NCBI RefSeq assembly: GCF_009933335.1
Contig: NZ_MAEL01000032.1
Coordinates: 50,426 to 114,425, forward strand
DNA length: 64,000 nt
Origin: Candidatus Enterococcus willemsii
GTDB lineage: Bacteria > Bacillota > Bacilli > Lactobacillales > Enterococcaceae
Direction of reading: 5' to 3'
Part shown: positions 26,272 through 34,804 of the stretch, piece after piece
Numbering within the stretch: the stretch's first letter is position 1
How the letters are laid out: every line of letters begins with the position of its first letter
Program-made: the position numbers and the translations under genes
Notes under the pieces: generated by a model
Seen by the model: only the letters and a program-made list of their open reading frames with translations
Database searches by the model: none
Told to the model about the DNA's origin: nothing

Positions 26272-27159
26272 CTATGAAGGTGAGACCATGCCAGCAATAA
26301 ATTTCAGTGAGGCAGTATTTAAAGGCACACTTTTTAAATAACAAATACCGATGGAACGTTTGGGGATTTGCTCGGTTAATTGAATTTCGGTCAAGCTACC
26401 GTCTTTGAGATAATCTGCTGCAAACTCACGAGTGACACAGGCAATTCCGAGATTGATTTTAGCAAAGTCTAACAATAAATCATGCGCACCTAATTCAAAT
26501 TCTGGCACGAGTTGGATGCCGTGACTCTCCATAAACTCGTCAATAAACTGGCGTGAAATCGAGGCATTATCTAAACAAATTAAAGGATACTTCACTAGCT
26601 CGGTTAAGGAAATCGGGTTGGTGAAGTCTTTTTTATATTGTTCTCCGCAAACGAACGTATCTTGAATTTCTTGGCAAGGAATTAATTCTAGTTTGTCGTC
26701 TTCAATTGGGAAATTACAAATCGCAATGTCGATTTGTCCGGTTTTTAAAATTGTACAGAGCTCGGACGTGGTCCCGTTGATTAGTTTGAACTTAATATCA
26801 GGGTAGCGGCGATGGAAATTTTCTAAATAAGGTAGCAAATAATACCGAGAAATAGTATCTCCAACCCCAATCGTAATAGTACCAGCGGTGAGTGTTTTCA
26901 GTTCTTGCACTTTATTTTCACCCGATTCGATTAAATGGATGGCGGAATGGACGTAGTCGTATAATAACGTGCCTTCTTGTGTTAAGGTGACGCCTTTCGA
27001 TGTACGTTTGAATAAGCGAACAGCTAATTCATTTTCCAGTTGCATGATAGATTGGCTCACTGCGGGCTGAGTCAGAAATAATTGTTTGGCTGCTTGTGAA
27101 AAACTACTGTTTTGTGCAACAGCATCAAAAATCCGATACAAATCTAATTTCGATAACAT
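26272..27159 (-). CDS. LysR-family transcriptional regulator
   Basis: A 295-residue LysR-type regulator. The helix-turn-helix region is NSSFSQAAKQLFLTQPAVSQ near residues 15-35, and the effector domain follows from about residue 90 (GTITIGVGDTISRYYLLPYL). I took ATG 27159 rather than 27183 because AAGGAGTGC lies at the right distance on the minus strand. It diverges from a CofE-like ligase gene, with an inverted repeat of LysR type between them, so it probably controls that gene and itself. The effector is unknown. Confidence 0.9.
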   Translation of the reverse strand: MLSKLDLYRIFDAVAQNSSFSQAAKQLFLTQPAVSQSIMQLENELAVRLFKRTSKGVTLTQEGTLLYDYVHSAIHLIESGENKVQELKTLTAGTITIGVGDTISRYYLLPYLENFHRRYPDIKFKLINGTTSELCTILKTGQIDIAICNFPIEDDKLELIPCQEIQDTFVCGEQYKKDFTNPISLTELVKYPLICLDNASISRQFIDEFMESHGIQLVPEFELGAHDLLLDFAKINLGIACVTREFAADYLKDGSLTEIQLTEQIPKRSIGICYLKSVPLNTASLKFIAGMVSPS

Positions 27160-27202
27160 ATAAGCACTCCTTATATCTATCATAATATATATTCACTTTA
27201 TT

Positions 27203-27223
27203 TATAACGCAAAAAGCGCTATA
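27203..27223. promoter_or_regulatory. LysR-type operator candidate
   Basis: TATAACGC-AAAAA-GCGCTATA is an 8-base inverted repeat with one mismatch. It sits in the 116-base gap between the divergent LysR gene and the CofE-like gene, about 50 bases from each start. Confidence 0.5.
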
Positions 27224-27275
27224 GTACAATAGTAATGCAATAAAATAGGCTACATAAACTAAAGGAGCGAATATA

Positions 27276-28466
27276 ATGGGTCGAACAGTCGGTACTGTGA
27301 CAAGAGGATTACGTTGTCCAATTATTAATGAAGGAGACAATATCGAACAAATCGTTGTTGATAGTGTCTTACAAGCATCAGAAGCAGAAGGTTTTTCATT
27401 TGAAGACCGTGACATCGTGGCAATTACAGAGTCCATCGTAGCACGAGCACAAGGAAATTATGCAAGTGTAGACCAAATTGCAAAAGACATCAGCAATAAG
27501 TTTGGTGACGATACAGTCGGTGTGATTTTCCCGATCTTAAGTCGTAATCGTTTTTCAAACTGTTTGAAAGGAATTGCTCGTGGAGCGAAAAAAATCGTCT
27601 TAATGTTGAGCTATCCTTCTGATGAAGTCGGAAATCATTTAATTTCATTGGATGCATTGGATGAAAAAGGCGTAAATCCTTGGACAGACGAATTAACAGA
27701 AGCCGAATTTAGAGAATTATTTGGTTATAACAAACATCGCTTTACCGGTGTGGATTATATTGATTATTACAAAGAATTAATCACATCAGAAGGTGCATCA
27801 TGTGAAGTAATTTTCTCTCAAAAACCAAAAACAATTTTGAAACATACAAAAAGTGTGTTGACATGCGATATTCATACACGTTACCGTACAAAACGAATTT
27901 TAGAACAAAATGGTGCTGAAAAAGTATATACAATGGATGACATTTTATCTGAATCTGTGGACGGTAGTGGCTACAATGAACAATATGGCTTATTAGGCTC
28001 AAATAAATCAACTGAAGATGCCGTGAAGTTATTCCCAAGAAATTGTCAACCAGTCGTTGATAAAATTCAAGAAATACTTCAAAAAGAAACTGGCAAAAAC
28101 ATTGAAGTAATGATTTATGGTGATGGTGCCTTTAAAGATCCTGTAGGTAAAATCTGGGAACTTGCTGATCCAGTTGTTTCACCAGCGTATACTGATGGTT
28201 TGGACGGTACACCGAACGAAGTGAAATTGAAATATTTGGCAGACAATAATTTTGCCGGTTTACGTGGTGCGGAATTAGAAGCAGCTATTAAAAAACACAT
28301 TAACGATAAAGAGGACGATTTAGTTGGCGCAATGGAAGCACAAGGTACAACACCTCGTCAATTAACTGATCTAATTGGTTCATTAGCAGATTTAACTTCT
28401 GGTAGTGGCGATAAAGGGACACCCATTGTCTTCATTCAAGGTTACTTTGATAATTTTACAAAATAA
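27276..28466 (+). CDS. Coenzyme F420-0:L-glutamate ligase (CofE)-like protein
   Basis: A 396-residue protein of the CofE/F420 gamma-glutamyl ligase superfamily. The N-terminal part (VTRGLRCPIINEGDNIEQIV then EDRDIVAITESIVARAQG) matches the CofE fold, in which a glutamate is joined by a gamma bond in a GTP-dependent reaction. The C-terminal two thirds are longer than in classical CofE (about 250 residues), placing it in the long Firmicutes variety. No other F420 genes are present, and enterococci are not known to make F420, so the true substrate is unknown. It lies directly upstream of gshF, another gamma-glutamyl ligase gene, but a terminator separates them. A divergent LysR gene probably regulates it. 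Confidence 0.8.
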   Translation: MGRTVGTVTRGLRCPIINEGDNIEQIVVDSVLQASEAEGFSFEDRDIVAITESIVARAQGNYASVDQIAKDISNKFGDDTVGVIFPILSRNRFSNCLKGIARGAKKIVLMLSYPSDEVGNHLISLDALDEKGVNPWTDELTEAEFRELFGYNKHRFTGVDYIDYYKELITSEGASCEVIFSQKPKTILKHTKSVLTCDIHTRYRTKRILEQNGAEKVYTMDDILSESVDGSGYNEQYGLLGSNKSTEDAVKLFPRNCQPVVDKIQEILQKETGKNIEVMIYGDGAFKDPVGKIWELADPVVSPAYTDGLDGTPNEVKLKYLADNNFAGLRGAELEAAIKKHINDKEDDLVGAMEAQGTTPRQLTDLIGSLADLTSGSGDKGTPIVFIQGYFDNFTK

Positions 28467-28472
28467 GTTTTT

Positions 28473-28511
28473 CCCCTATGCAAACAGTAAGGATTGCATA
28501 GGGGCTTTTTT
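28473..28511 (+). terminator. Terminator of the CofE-like gene
   Basis: CCCCTATGCAA pairs with TTGCATAGGGG over a 10-base loop, then CTTTTTT. Confidence 0.92.
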
Positions 28512-28525
28512 ATAAACAAAAAGTA

Positions 28526-28554
28526 AGCAAACCTCTTTGAAAGTTTGCTATAAT
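28526..28554 (+). promoter_or_regulatory. gshF promoter with overlapping inverted repeat
   Basis: An extended -10, TGCTATAAT (28546-28554), lies about 33 bases before gshF. AGCAAAC (28526-28532) is mirrored by GTTTGCT (28543-28549), ending on the first base of the -10, so a repressor or activator could act here. Confidence 0.5.
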
Positions 28555-28586
28555 ACGTGTAGCGAAAATGAAAAGAGGGGACACCC

Positions 28587-30842
28587 ATGAATATACAAGC
28601 ACTGTTACAAAAAAAGTCGGTTCAACCGTACTTATTAAAAGCACGTTATGGTTTAGAAAAGGAGAGCCAACGAACATCATTAACTGGTGAGTTAGCAACA
28701 AGTGACTATCCAAGTTGTCTCGGAAATCGCACGCACCATCCATATATCCAAACTGATTTTGCGGAAACACAAATGGAATTAATTACACCGGTAACTAATA
28801 GCATTCCAGAATTGTTCCGTTATTTAGCAGCGATTCATGATGTTGCTTATCGTTCAATGGATCAAGTAGAAATGTTATGGCCATTAAGTATGCCACCGGC
28901 GTTACCTGAAAAGGAAGAAGAAATTGTCATTGCAAAATTGGATAATTTTGAAGGCGTACTTTATCGCCGTTATTTAGCAAAAACGTATGGCAAACGTAAA
29001 CAAATGGTAAGTGGCATTCATTTTAATTTTGAATTTGATGACGCACTTGTGCAACAATTATTCAATCAACAAACAGCGTTCACTGACTATTTAAAATTCA
29101 AAACAGAATTATATTTAAAAGTAACCCGTAATTATATGCACTATCGTTGGCTTGTTACTTATTTTTATGGCGCTTCTCCTGTTAGCGAGGCCTGTTATTT
29201 TGTTGATGAAAAAGGGCCAAAGGAACCTGTACGTAGTATTCGTAGCAGTCAATATGGCTACACGAATCATGAAGACGTTAAAGTGACTTATCGCACATTA
29301 GAGGGCTACTTATCGGACATTGCTCGAATGGTTGAAGAAGGAAAATTATCTGAAGACAAAGAATATTATGCCTCTGTCCGTTTGCGTGGTGGCAAGAAAG
29401 TAGCCGATTTAGCTGATGCGGGAATTCGTTACATTGAGTTAAGAAACATTGATTTGAATCCGTATGAACCATATGGCATTAGTGAAGAACAAGTAGCATT
29501 CTTGCATGTCTTTTTACTATTTTTATTGTGGAAGGACGAAGGTGCCGATGCCGATGCTTGGATTGCTGAAGGTGAACGCAAAAATAATCTGGTTGCATTG
29601 GAACATCCATTGGCGGTCACAGCTTTTGCGGAAGAAGGTAGACAGCTCGTGGCAGAGTTAGCAGCCTTTATCGAGCAGTTTGACTTATCTGTACCTGCTG
29701 ATATGATTGTTCATCTGGAACAAATGCTGGCAGAACCGACCCAGACATTAGCTGGAAAAATATATACCGACAGCCAACCAAGCCAACAGGCATTTGCTGT
29801 TGAAAAAGGTCGTCATTATCATACACAAGCGTGGAAGAAACCTTATCAATTAGCAGGTTTCCGCGGGATGGAATTGTCCACCCAAATTTTATTGTTTGAT
29901 GCGATTCAACGCGGCATTCAAGTGGAAGTCTTAGATGAAAGTGATCAATTCGTGAAATTAACTGCCGGCAAACATGTGGAATATGTCAAGAATGCCAACA
30001 TGACAAGAAAAGATAGCTATATTGTCCCTTTAATCATGGAAAATAAAACGGTGACTAAAAAAGTCTTAAAAGCAGCGGGCTTTCGTGTTCCGGCAGGGAG
30101 TGAATTCGCTGATGTGCAATCCGCGCTACAAGCTTATCCAGAATTTGCTGAACAAGGATTTGTTGTGAAGCCAAAATCCACAAATTATGGGCTAGGCATT
30201 TCTATTTTTAAAGAAGGTGCCTCTTATGAAGCTTATCAAGAAGCGGTAGAAATTGCTTTTTCGGAAGACTCGTCTATATTAGTGGAAGAATTTTTACCTG
30301 GAACAGAATATCGTTTCTTTGTGTTAGATGGAGAGACACGTGCCATTATGTTGCGCGTACCAGCTAATGTCAAAGGTGATGGCGTGCATACTGTTGCCGA
30401 ATTAGTGGCAAAGAAAAATGAAGATCCATTACGTGGTTCGCACCATCGTTCACCATTAGAATTGATTCAATTAGGAACAATTGAAAAATTAATGCTAAAA
30501 GAACAAGGCTATACGATTGATAGTATCCCTGAACCAGAAACAATTGTATACCTACGTGAAAATTCCAATATTAGTACCGGTGGTGATTCGATTGATGTGA
30601 CCAATCAAATTCCACAAGGCTATAAAGATATTGCTGTCAAAGCAGTTGAAGCGTTGGGTGCGGTGATTTGTGGCATTGATTTAATTATCCCTGATACGAC
30701 CCGTTCAGCGGACGAACCGAACGCTTACGGTATTATCGAAGCCAATTTTAATCCTGCGATGCACATGCATATGTATGTTTATCAAGGAGAAAATCGTCGA
30801 TTAACAAAAGATGTGTTAGATCTATTATTTCCAGAAGTATAA
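28587..30842 (+). CDS. gshF: Bifunctional glutamate-cysteine ligase / glutathione synthetase GshF
   Basis: A 751-residue fusion enzyme that makes glutathione from glutamate, cysteine and glycine in two ATP-dependent steps. The N-terminal part (about residues 1-450) is a gamma-glutamylcysteine ligase, with YGLEKESQRTSLTGELA and QTDFAETQMELITPVTNS among its conserved segments. The C-terminal part (about 485-751) is an ATP-grasp domain with VVKPKSTNYGLGISIF, EEFLPGTEYRFFVLDGE and the metal-binding IIEANFNPAMHMHMY. Length is typical of GshF in Enterococcus, Listeria and Streptococcus. ATG 28587 has a GAGGGG ribosome site. It is a single-gene transcript with its own promoter and terminator. Confidence 0.97.
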   Translation: MNIQALLQKKSVQPYLLKARYGLEKESQRTSLTGELATSDYPSCLGNRTHHPYIQTDFAETQMELITPVTNSIPELFRYLAAIHDVAYRSMDQVEMLWPLSMPPALPEKEEEIVIAKLDNFEGVLYRRYLAKTYGKRKQMVSGIHFNFEFDDALVQQLFNQQTAFTDYLKFKTELYLKVTRNYMHYRWLVTYFYGASPVSEACYFVDEKGPKEPVRSIRSSQYGYTNHEDVKVTYRTLEGYLSDIARMVEEGKLSEDKEYYASVRLRGGKKVADLADAGIRYIELRNIDLNPYEPYGISEEQVAFLHVFLLFLLWKDEGADADAWIAEGERKNNLVALEHPLAVTAFAEEGRQLVAELAAFIEQFDLSVPADMIVHLEQMLAEPTQTLAGKIYTDSQPSQQAFAVEKGRHYHTQAWKKPYQLAGFRGMELSTQILLFDAIQRGIQVEVLDESDQFVKLTAGKHVEYVKNANMTRKDSYIVPLIMENKTVTKKVLKAAGFRVPAGSEFADVQSALQAYPEFAEQGFVVKPKSTNYGLGISIFKEGASYEAYQEAVEIAFSEDSSILVEEFLPGTEYRFFVLDGETRAIMLRVPANVKGDGVHTVAELVAKKNEDPLRGSHHRSPLELIQLGTIEKLMLKEQGYTIDSIPEPETIVYLRENSNISTGGDSIDVTNQIPQGYKDIAVKAVEALGAVICGIDLIIPDTTRSADEPNAYGIIEANFNPAMHMHMYVYQGENRRLTKDVLDLLFPEV

Positions 30843-30852
30843 CTAACTATGA

Positions 30853-30889
30853 AACCCTTACTAGCTCTGGTTAGTAAGGGTTATTTTTT
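30853..30889 (+). terminator. gshF terminator
   Basis: AACCCTTACTA pairs with TAGTAAGGGTT over a short loop, followed by ATTTTTT. The rest of the gap to 31106 shows no gene. ATTGT...ACAAT at 31014-31033 faintly recalls a redox-regulator site but is too weak to call. Confidence 0.88.
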
Positions 30890-31106
30890 GGTGTCAAATC
30901 GTTGAATGATCAGTATTACACTTATTGTCTAAGAATTGAATTTTTGATTATATCAAGTGGTTGCGAATTATCCGTCCGACTATTTCAATTAGAGCTATTT
31001 CTAGATTTGTTAGATTGTGTTATTATGAACAATGTGTTGTACATAGTAAAAATAGAGTGTAAATCCCAAGTTATGTATAACAAGAAAGCGAAGAGGAGGA
31101 AAAAAG

Positions 31107-31877
31107 ATGTCATTATCACCGAAAGAATTAGTTGATGAAGCAATTATTAGAGGGAAAGCCAAAGCCAACTATAGCTTTTTGACAACAGCAACCTTAGGAA
31201 TTATGGCGGGAATATTTATTGGTTTGGCAGGTGCTGCGATGATTCGGGGCATGGGCAGTATGCCAGCTGAATGGGGAACGTTAGTGAATGTTATCGGCGG
31301 GCTAATCTTTCCTTTTGGGCTGATTTGTTTGCTATTGGTTGGTGGCGAACTGGTGACTGGCAATATGCTAGTTGTGACGATGGCTTTATATGCAAAAGCC
31401 ATCACGTGGAAACAATGGGGGCGTAATATGTTGTTGGTTTCCATTTTCAATTTAGTTGGGACAGTGGTTGTTGCAGTATTTTTTGGTTATTTTTCTTATA
31501 CATTACAAGGGAATTTTGTAGATAGGACGATTGCTGTGGCGGCAGGCAGAACAGCGGATGCACCGTTGCAAGCTTTTTTATCAGGGATTGCATGTAATAT
31601 TTTAGTATCAACGGCTGTTTATATGAATATTGCAGCTAAGGATTTTATTGGTAAAATTTTTGGAACCTTTTTGCCAATTGCCGGCTTTGTCATTGCGGGG
31701 TATCAACACGTGGTTGCGAATATGTTCTTACTAGCTGCTGGTATGTTAGCAGGGGGCGTGACGATGGGGCAATTTGTCCAAAATATTGTTTTTGTATGGC
31801 TAGGAAATCTTGTCGGTGGTGGCGGGATTTTAGCTGGCATGTATTACTTGGCATTCAAAGTAGGAATGAAAAAATAA
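31107..31877 (+). CDS. Formate/nitrite transporter family channel
   Basis: A 256-residue membrane protein of the FNT family with six predicted transmembrane helices. The family signature is seen in GELVTGNMLVV (about residues 79-89) and in GIACNILVSTAVYMNIAAKD (about 154-173). The pore-lining motif VIAGYQHVVANM lies near residues 200-211 and contains the conserved histidine. FNT channels carry formate, nitrite or related anions; substrate cannot be told from sequence alone, and no pfl or nir gene is adjacent. ATG 31107 has AGAGGAGG upstream. A second, diverged FNT gene is at 46775-47572. Confidence 0.92.
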   Translation: MSLSPKELVDEAIIRGKAKANYSFLTTATLGIMAGIFIGLAGAAMIRGMGSMPAEWGTLVNVIGGLIFPFGLICLLLVGGELVTGNMLVVTMALYAKAITWKQWGRNMLLVSIFNLVGTVVVAVFFGYFSYTLQGNFVDRTIAVAAGRTADAPLQAFLSGIACNILVSTAVYMNIAAKDFIGKIFGTFLPIAGFVIAGYQHVVANMFLLAAGMLAGGVTMGQFVQNIVFVWLGNLVGGGGILAGMYYLAFKVGMKK

Positions 31878-31912
31878 AAGAAGCGATGACTAGTTTAGTC
31901 ATCGCTTCTTTT
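31876..31912. terminator. Bidirectional terminator
   Basis: AGAAGCGATGACTA pairs with TAGTCATCGCTTCT over three bases. It sits between the convergent FNT gene and the 31914-32327 gene. Confidence 0.88.
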
Positions 31913-31913
31913 G

Positions 31914-32327
31914 CTAATTATTTAAGCTTTCAATTTCAATTGTTTGTTTGCTGTCATCCACGTGGAGACCTGTTAGTTGTTCCCACCAGACTTTCATCTC
32001 CTTTTCATAAGTAGTCGGAAAGAGTTGGACAATTTCTTCTAGTGAGCGTTGTTGTAAATGAGCATGTGGATAATTTAGTCGAAGATTGTACTTTAATTCA
32101 CTTAATAGGCTATAATACTGAAACATCAAAAAATTCATCTCTTCTGGATTTTCTTCTAGCAACACTTTGGGTGCTCGGTCAAGCATAAACCCAAAGCTAC
32201 GCATCATAAACATAATTCCATCCAGATGCTCTGGATCAATCAACGAGGTATCTTTTAGAATGTCGATATGAATATCTAATGCGCGAACAAGCTCCTTTTT
32301 TAATTCATCATAAGTTGGTGTGTGCAT
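31914..32327 (-). CDS. Hypothetical soluble protein
   Basis: A 137-residue acidic, mostly helical protein that I do not recognise. It has no signal peptide, membrane segment or obvious catalytic motif; Leu-rich helices dominate (ELKKELVRALDIHIDILKD at the start, a YYSLLSELKYNLRLNYPHAH stretch in the middle). It is encoded 15 bases after a YueI-family gene on the same strand, so the two are likely cotranscribed. Length and helical content recall small DUF1798-type proteins of Firmicutes, but I cannot support that call. An AGGAGG ribosome site supports the start at 32327. Confidence 0.75.
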   Translation of the reverse strand: MHTPTYDELKKELVRALDIHIDILKDTSLIDPEHLDGIMFMMRSFGFMLDRAPKVLLEENPEEMNFLMFQYYSLLSELKYNLRLNYPHAHLQQRSLEEIVQLFPTTYEKEMKVWWEQLTGLHVDDSKQTIEIESLNN

Positions 32328-32341
32328 GAGTCATTCCTCCT

Positions 32342-32785
32342 TTAGTGAAATAATTTGTGCCAAAAACTCTTTTTTTCTTGTATATCAGACGACGGACTGG
32401 GTGCTGAAGGGGCAAATTTTTCTTCTATATCAATGGTTTGCTCATTGACGGCTGTTTTAGCAACCACTAGTAAACCAATGCTATCGGGAGAATCTGTTGC
32501 TTGATCGATAATGGTAAAAGGAATGCCAGTTTGTGTCGCAAGTTGGATGTAACTTGTTTGCACATTTTCTGGTAATTGACCATTTAGTAAGATACTACTA
32601 TTTGAATAATCTGCTACATGTTTTGCAAGTAATTTTTTATTAGAAGGTTTCTTCATTTGAGCAATCGTCATGCTGAGGTAACAACGCTCGCGAAAGGTAC
32701 CTAAATATTTTCGTTGTTCATCTGGTTTAACTAAGGGCGCGCCATAGAGACTTTTATCCAAATGTTTTTGTAATTCATCAGACAT
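32342..32785 (-). CDS. YueI family protein (DUF1694)
   Basis: A 147-residue cytoplasmic protein. The family pattern is visible in LYGAPLVKPDEQRKYLGTFR followed by ERCYLSMTIAQM and the later LNGQLPENVQTSYIQLA. Function is unknown. ATG 32785 was chosen because AGGAGG lies seven bases upstream on the minus strand; the longer frame begins in the promoter area. The C terminus is Ser/Pro-rich and ends in KKSFWHKLFH. It forms a two-gene unit with the hypothetical protein that follows. Confidence 0.85.
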   Translation of the reverse strand: MSDELQKHLDKSLYGAPLVKPDEQRKYLGTFRERCYLSMTIAQMKKPSNKKLLAKHVADYSNSSILLNGQLPENVQTSYIQLATQTGIPFTIIDQATDSPDSIGLLVVAKTAVNEQTIDIEEKFAPSAPSPSSDIQEKKSFWHKLFH

Positions 32786-32912
32786 TTGTCTTCCTCCTAA
32801 CGTGTACTTTGTTGTATTATAACACACAAGAGGTGAGGAAAAACAGCCTGAATGATGACTTGCTAATTTTTTTGTGAGCTGTATAATAGATTGTTAAAAA
32901 GGACGTGGTACA

Positions 32913-33464
32913 ATGGAAACACCATTGGTTTTAGCAGAAAATAATCGAATTGAAACAGAGCGTTTGGTTTTACGTCCTGTCACGCTGGCAGATGCACAAG
33001 ATATGTATGAATACGCAAGCGATGAAGAGACAACAACTTTTGTTTTCCCGAGGCATCAAAGTTTAGCAGAAACCAGACAAGCAATTGCTGAATTTTTCAT
33101 GGCTGCGCCGTTAGGAAAATTTGCGATTGAATATAAAGAGAACCACAAAATGATTGGTACGATTGACTTGCGTGTAAATCCAGATAGTACGGCTGAACTT
33201 GGTTATACGATTAATAAAGCCTACTGGGGACGGGGTTTAGTACCAGAAGCAGCAAGAGCTTTGTTGGCATTAGGGTTTGAGCAATTAGATTTGGTACGCA
33301 TTTTTGCTATTCATGAAGTCGAAAATCCCAATTCTGGACGAGTGATGGAAAAGATTGGCATGAGCAAAGAAAGTACCGTTTATGAAGCGAAAAAAATGCG
33401 TGATCGTGTCGTCAATATTGTTAGATATAGTGTGTCAAAAAAAGAATGGAGCGAGCAACGATGA
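32913..33464 (+). CDS. GNAT family N-acetyltransferase (RimJ/RimL-like)
   Basis: A 183-residue acetyltransferase. The RimJ/RimL pattern is clear: IETERLVLRPVTLADAQDMY at the N terminus, AELGYTINKAYWGRGLVPEA with the acetyl-CoA binding R/Q-x-x-G-x-G/A variant (WGRGLVPEA), and NPNSGRVMEKIGM near the C terminus. It would transfer acetyl groups to an amine, possibly a protein N terminus; the substrate is unknown. The stop codon overlaps the start of the next gene (ATGA), and the following metallophosphoesterase also overlaps, so three genes form a tight operon. Confidence 0.88.
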   Translation: METPLVLAENNRIETERLVLRPVTLADAQDMYEYASDEETTTFVFPRHQSLAETRQAIAEFFMAAPLGKFAIEYKENHKMIGTIDLRVNPDSTAELGYTINKAYWGRGLVPEAARALLALGFEQLDLVRIFAIHEVENPNSGRVMEKIGMSKESTVYEAKKMRDRVVNIVRYSVSKKEWSEQR

Positions 33465-33874
33465 AATTGCATTTTACAGAAGAAGCACAAGCAAGAATAA
33501 AGACTTTCATGAAAGAAGATGACCGATTATTACTTGATTTTGAAGATGCGCAAGGACCTTTTGTGGATTCGGCAGCTTCATGTCAATTGTATCCAAATTT
33601 TCGTTTTTTGATTGTACCAGAAGCGTTATCGGAAGAATTAGCTGTCTATGACGATCAGTTAGCGACGGAATTGGGGACAGTATGGATGAAGAAAACATCG
33701 GAGCGCTATTTGGATCAATCGGTCTGTGTCCGTATTGAAAAGGCCTATCAACGACTACAATTAACATCAGATAACGGTATTTTAGTGGCGAATGTACCGA
33801 TTAAGCGAATTGAATTAGATGAAATGAGAGGATCATATGGGGAAATTAGCAGTAGTCACCGACCTTCATGCTGA
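33461..33874 (+). CDS. Iron-sulfur biosynthesis (HesB-like fold) family protein
   Basis: A 137-residue protein starting at ATG 33461, which overlaps the previous stop. The N-terminal MKLHFTEEAQARIKTFM and the DFEDAQGPFVDSAASCQL region fit the HesB-like/Fe-S_biosyn fold. It belongs to the YqkB-type subgroup, in which the three cysteines of true A-type iron-sulfur carriers are not conserved; the cysteines seen here (near residues 42 and 87, and at the end) do not make that pattern. Its role in cluster assembly is therefore doubtful. Its last 38 bases overlap the start of the metallophosphoesterase gene in another frame. Confidence 0.75.
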   Translation: MKLHFTEEAQARIKTFMKEDDRLLLDFEDAQGPFVDSAASCQLYPNFRFLIVPEALSEELAVYDDQLATELGTVWMKKTSERYLDQSVCVRIEKAYQRLQLTSDNGILVANVPIKRIELDEMRGSYGEISSSHRPSC

Positions 33875-34730
33875 TATCAATCATTTAACGATTGCTGATT
33901 TGCAACGATTTCGTGATTATTTAGAAGCACAGGAAGTCACACATTTTCATCTAGCAGGTGATATTGCGAATAAAGTGAAGACAGCAGTAGAAGTTGTCGA
34001 GTTTTTTCAACAAGGCTTGCCGACAACATTTCATTGGGGCAATCATGAAATGGCAGATATTGGCAAAGAGCAGGATTTTGAAGACTACAATCACCAACAT
34101 TTCTTGAACTTTTCGACTGTGGAGTTATCTTCCTCGCATGTCTTACTCGGAGTCAATGGTTGGTACGATTATCAGTTTTCGGATATAAAAGATGCGAATG
34201 AAATTTTGCGATTGAAAAATTTATTTTGGTATGACCGCATGATTCAGCGTGCTGGGACGGATCCTGAAATTAGTCAGCGAGTATCCGAACGCTTAGGAAA
34301 GGTATTGACGACCATTCCGGCAGATAAAAAAATTGTGGTCGCCACTCATTTCGTTCCTAAAGAAGAATTTATCGTTCAACATACAGGAAAGTACCAACGA
34401 TGGAATCATTTAAATGCTTTCTTAGGTGCCAAAATATTTGGCGAAACTTTGGAACAATTTCCAGCAGTAGAGCAAGTGGTTTTTGGGCATACACATCGTC
34501 GATTTGGTACCCAAACGATTGACGATATTATTTACCATTGTCGTCCGTTTGGTTATTATTTTGAATGGCAATTAACACGCGCCTTTGTTTTAGATAACCA
34601 ATTGGCGGAAGTATTTAATCCAACGAAAATACGCGGGATTTTACGACGAAATCAACCAGCTTTTGATAGGTATAAAGAACAACACGTATTGGATGAATTT
34701 AAGCGAAGCGTCACGATGATTGATTATTAA
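33837..34730 (+). CDS. Metallophosphoesterase family protein
   Basis: A 297-residue calcineurin-like phosphoesterase. Metal-binding motifs appear in order: VVTDLHADIN (D-x-H), FHLAGDIANK (GD), FHWGNHEMAD (GNHE), then VVATHFVP (H) and VVFGHTHRRFG (GHxH). All metal ligands are present, so it should be active. The substrate is unknown; similar proteins in lactic acid bacteria are uncharacterised. ATG 33837 lies inside the end of the previous gene and is supported by GAGAGGATC upstream. It is the last gene of a three-gene operon and is followed by a terminator. Confidence 0.88.
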   Translation: MGKLAVVTDLHADINHLTIADLQRFRDYLEAQEVTHFHLAGDIANKVKTAVEVVEFFQQGLPTTFHWGNHEMADIGKEQDFEDYNHQHFLNFSTVELSSSHVLLGVNGWYDYQFSDIKDANEILRLKNLFWYDRMIQRAGTDPEISQRVSERLGKVLTTIPADKKIVVATHFVPKEEFIVQHTGKYQRWNHLNAFLGAKIFGETLEQFPAVEQVVFGHTHRRFGTQTIDDIIYHCRPFGYYFEWQLTRAFVLDNQLAEVFNPTKIRGILRRNQPAFDRYKEQHVLDEFKRSVTMIDY

Positions 34731-34763
34731 AAACGACTTGTTTTTTTTAGCAGGTCGTTTTTT
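34730..34763 (+). terminator. Terminator after the metallophosphoesterase gene
   Basis: AAACGACTTG pairs with CAGGTCGTTT (one G-U pair), followed by a T run. An extended -10 (TGCTATACT, 34768-34776) for the next gene follows at once. Confidence 0.8.
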
Positions 34764-34804
34764 GTTGTGCTATACTAAAACCAACTATTTAAAAGGAGGA
34801 GCCT

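Noticed and set aside
31014..31033. Rex- or FNR-like site before the first FNT gene
   Set aside because: Only the outer five bases are symmetric; too weak to support.
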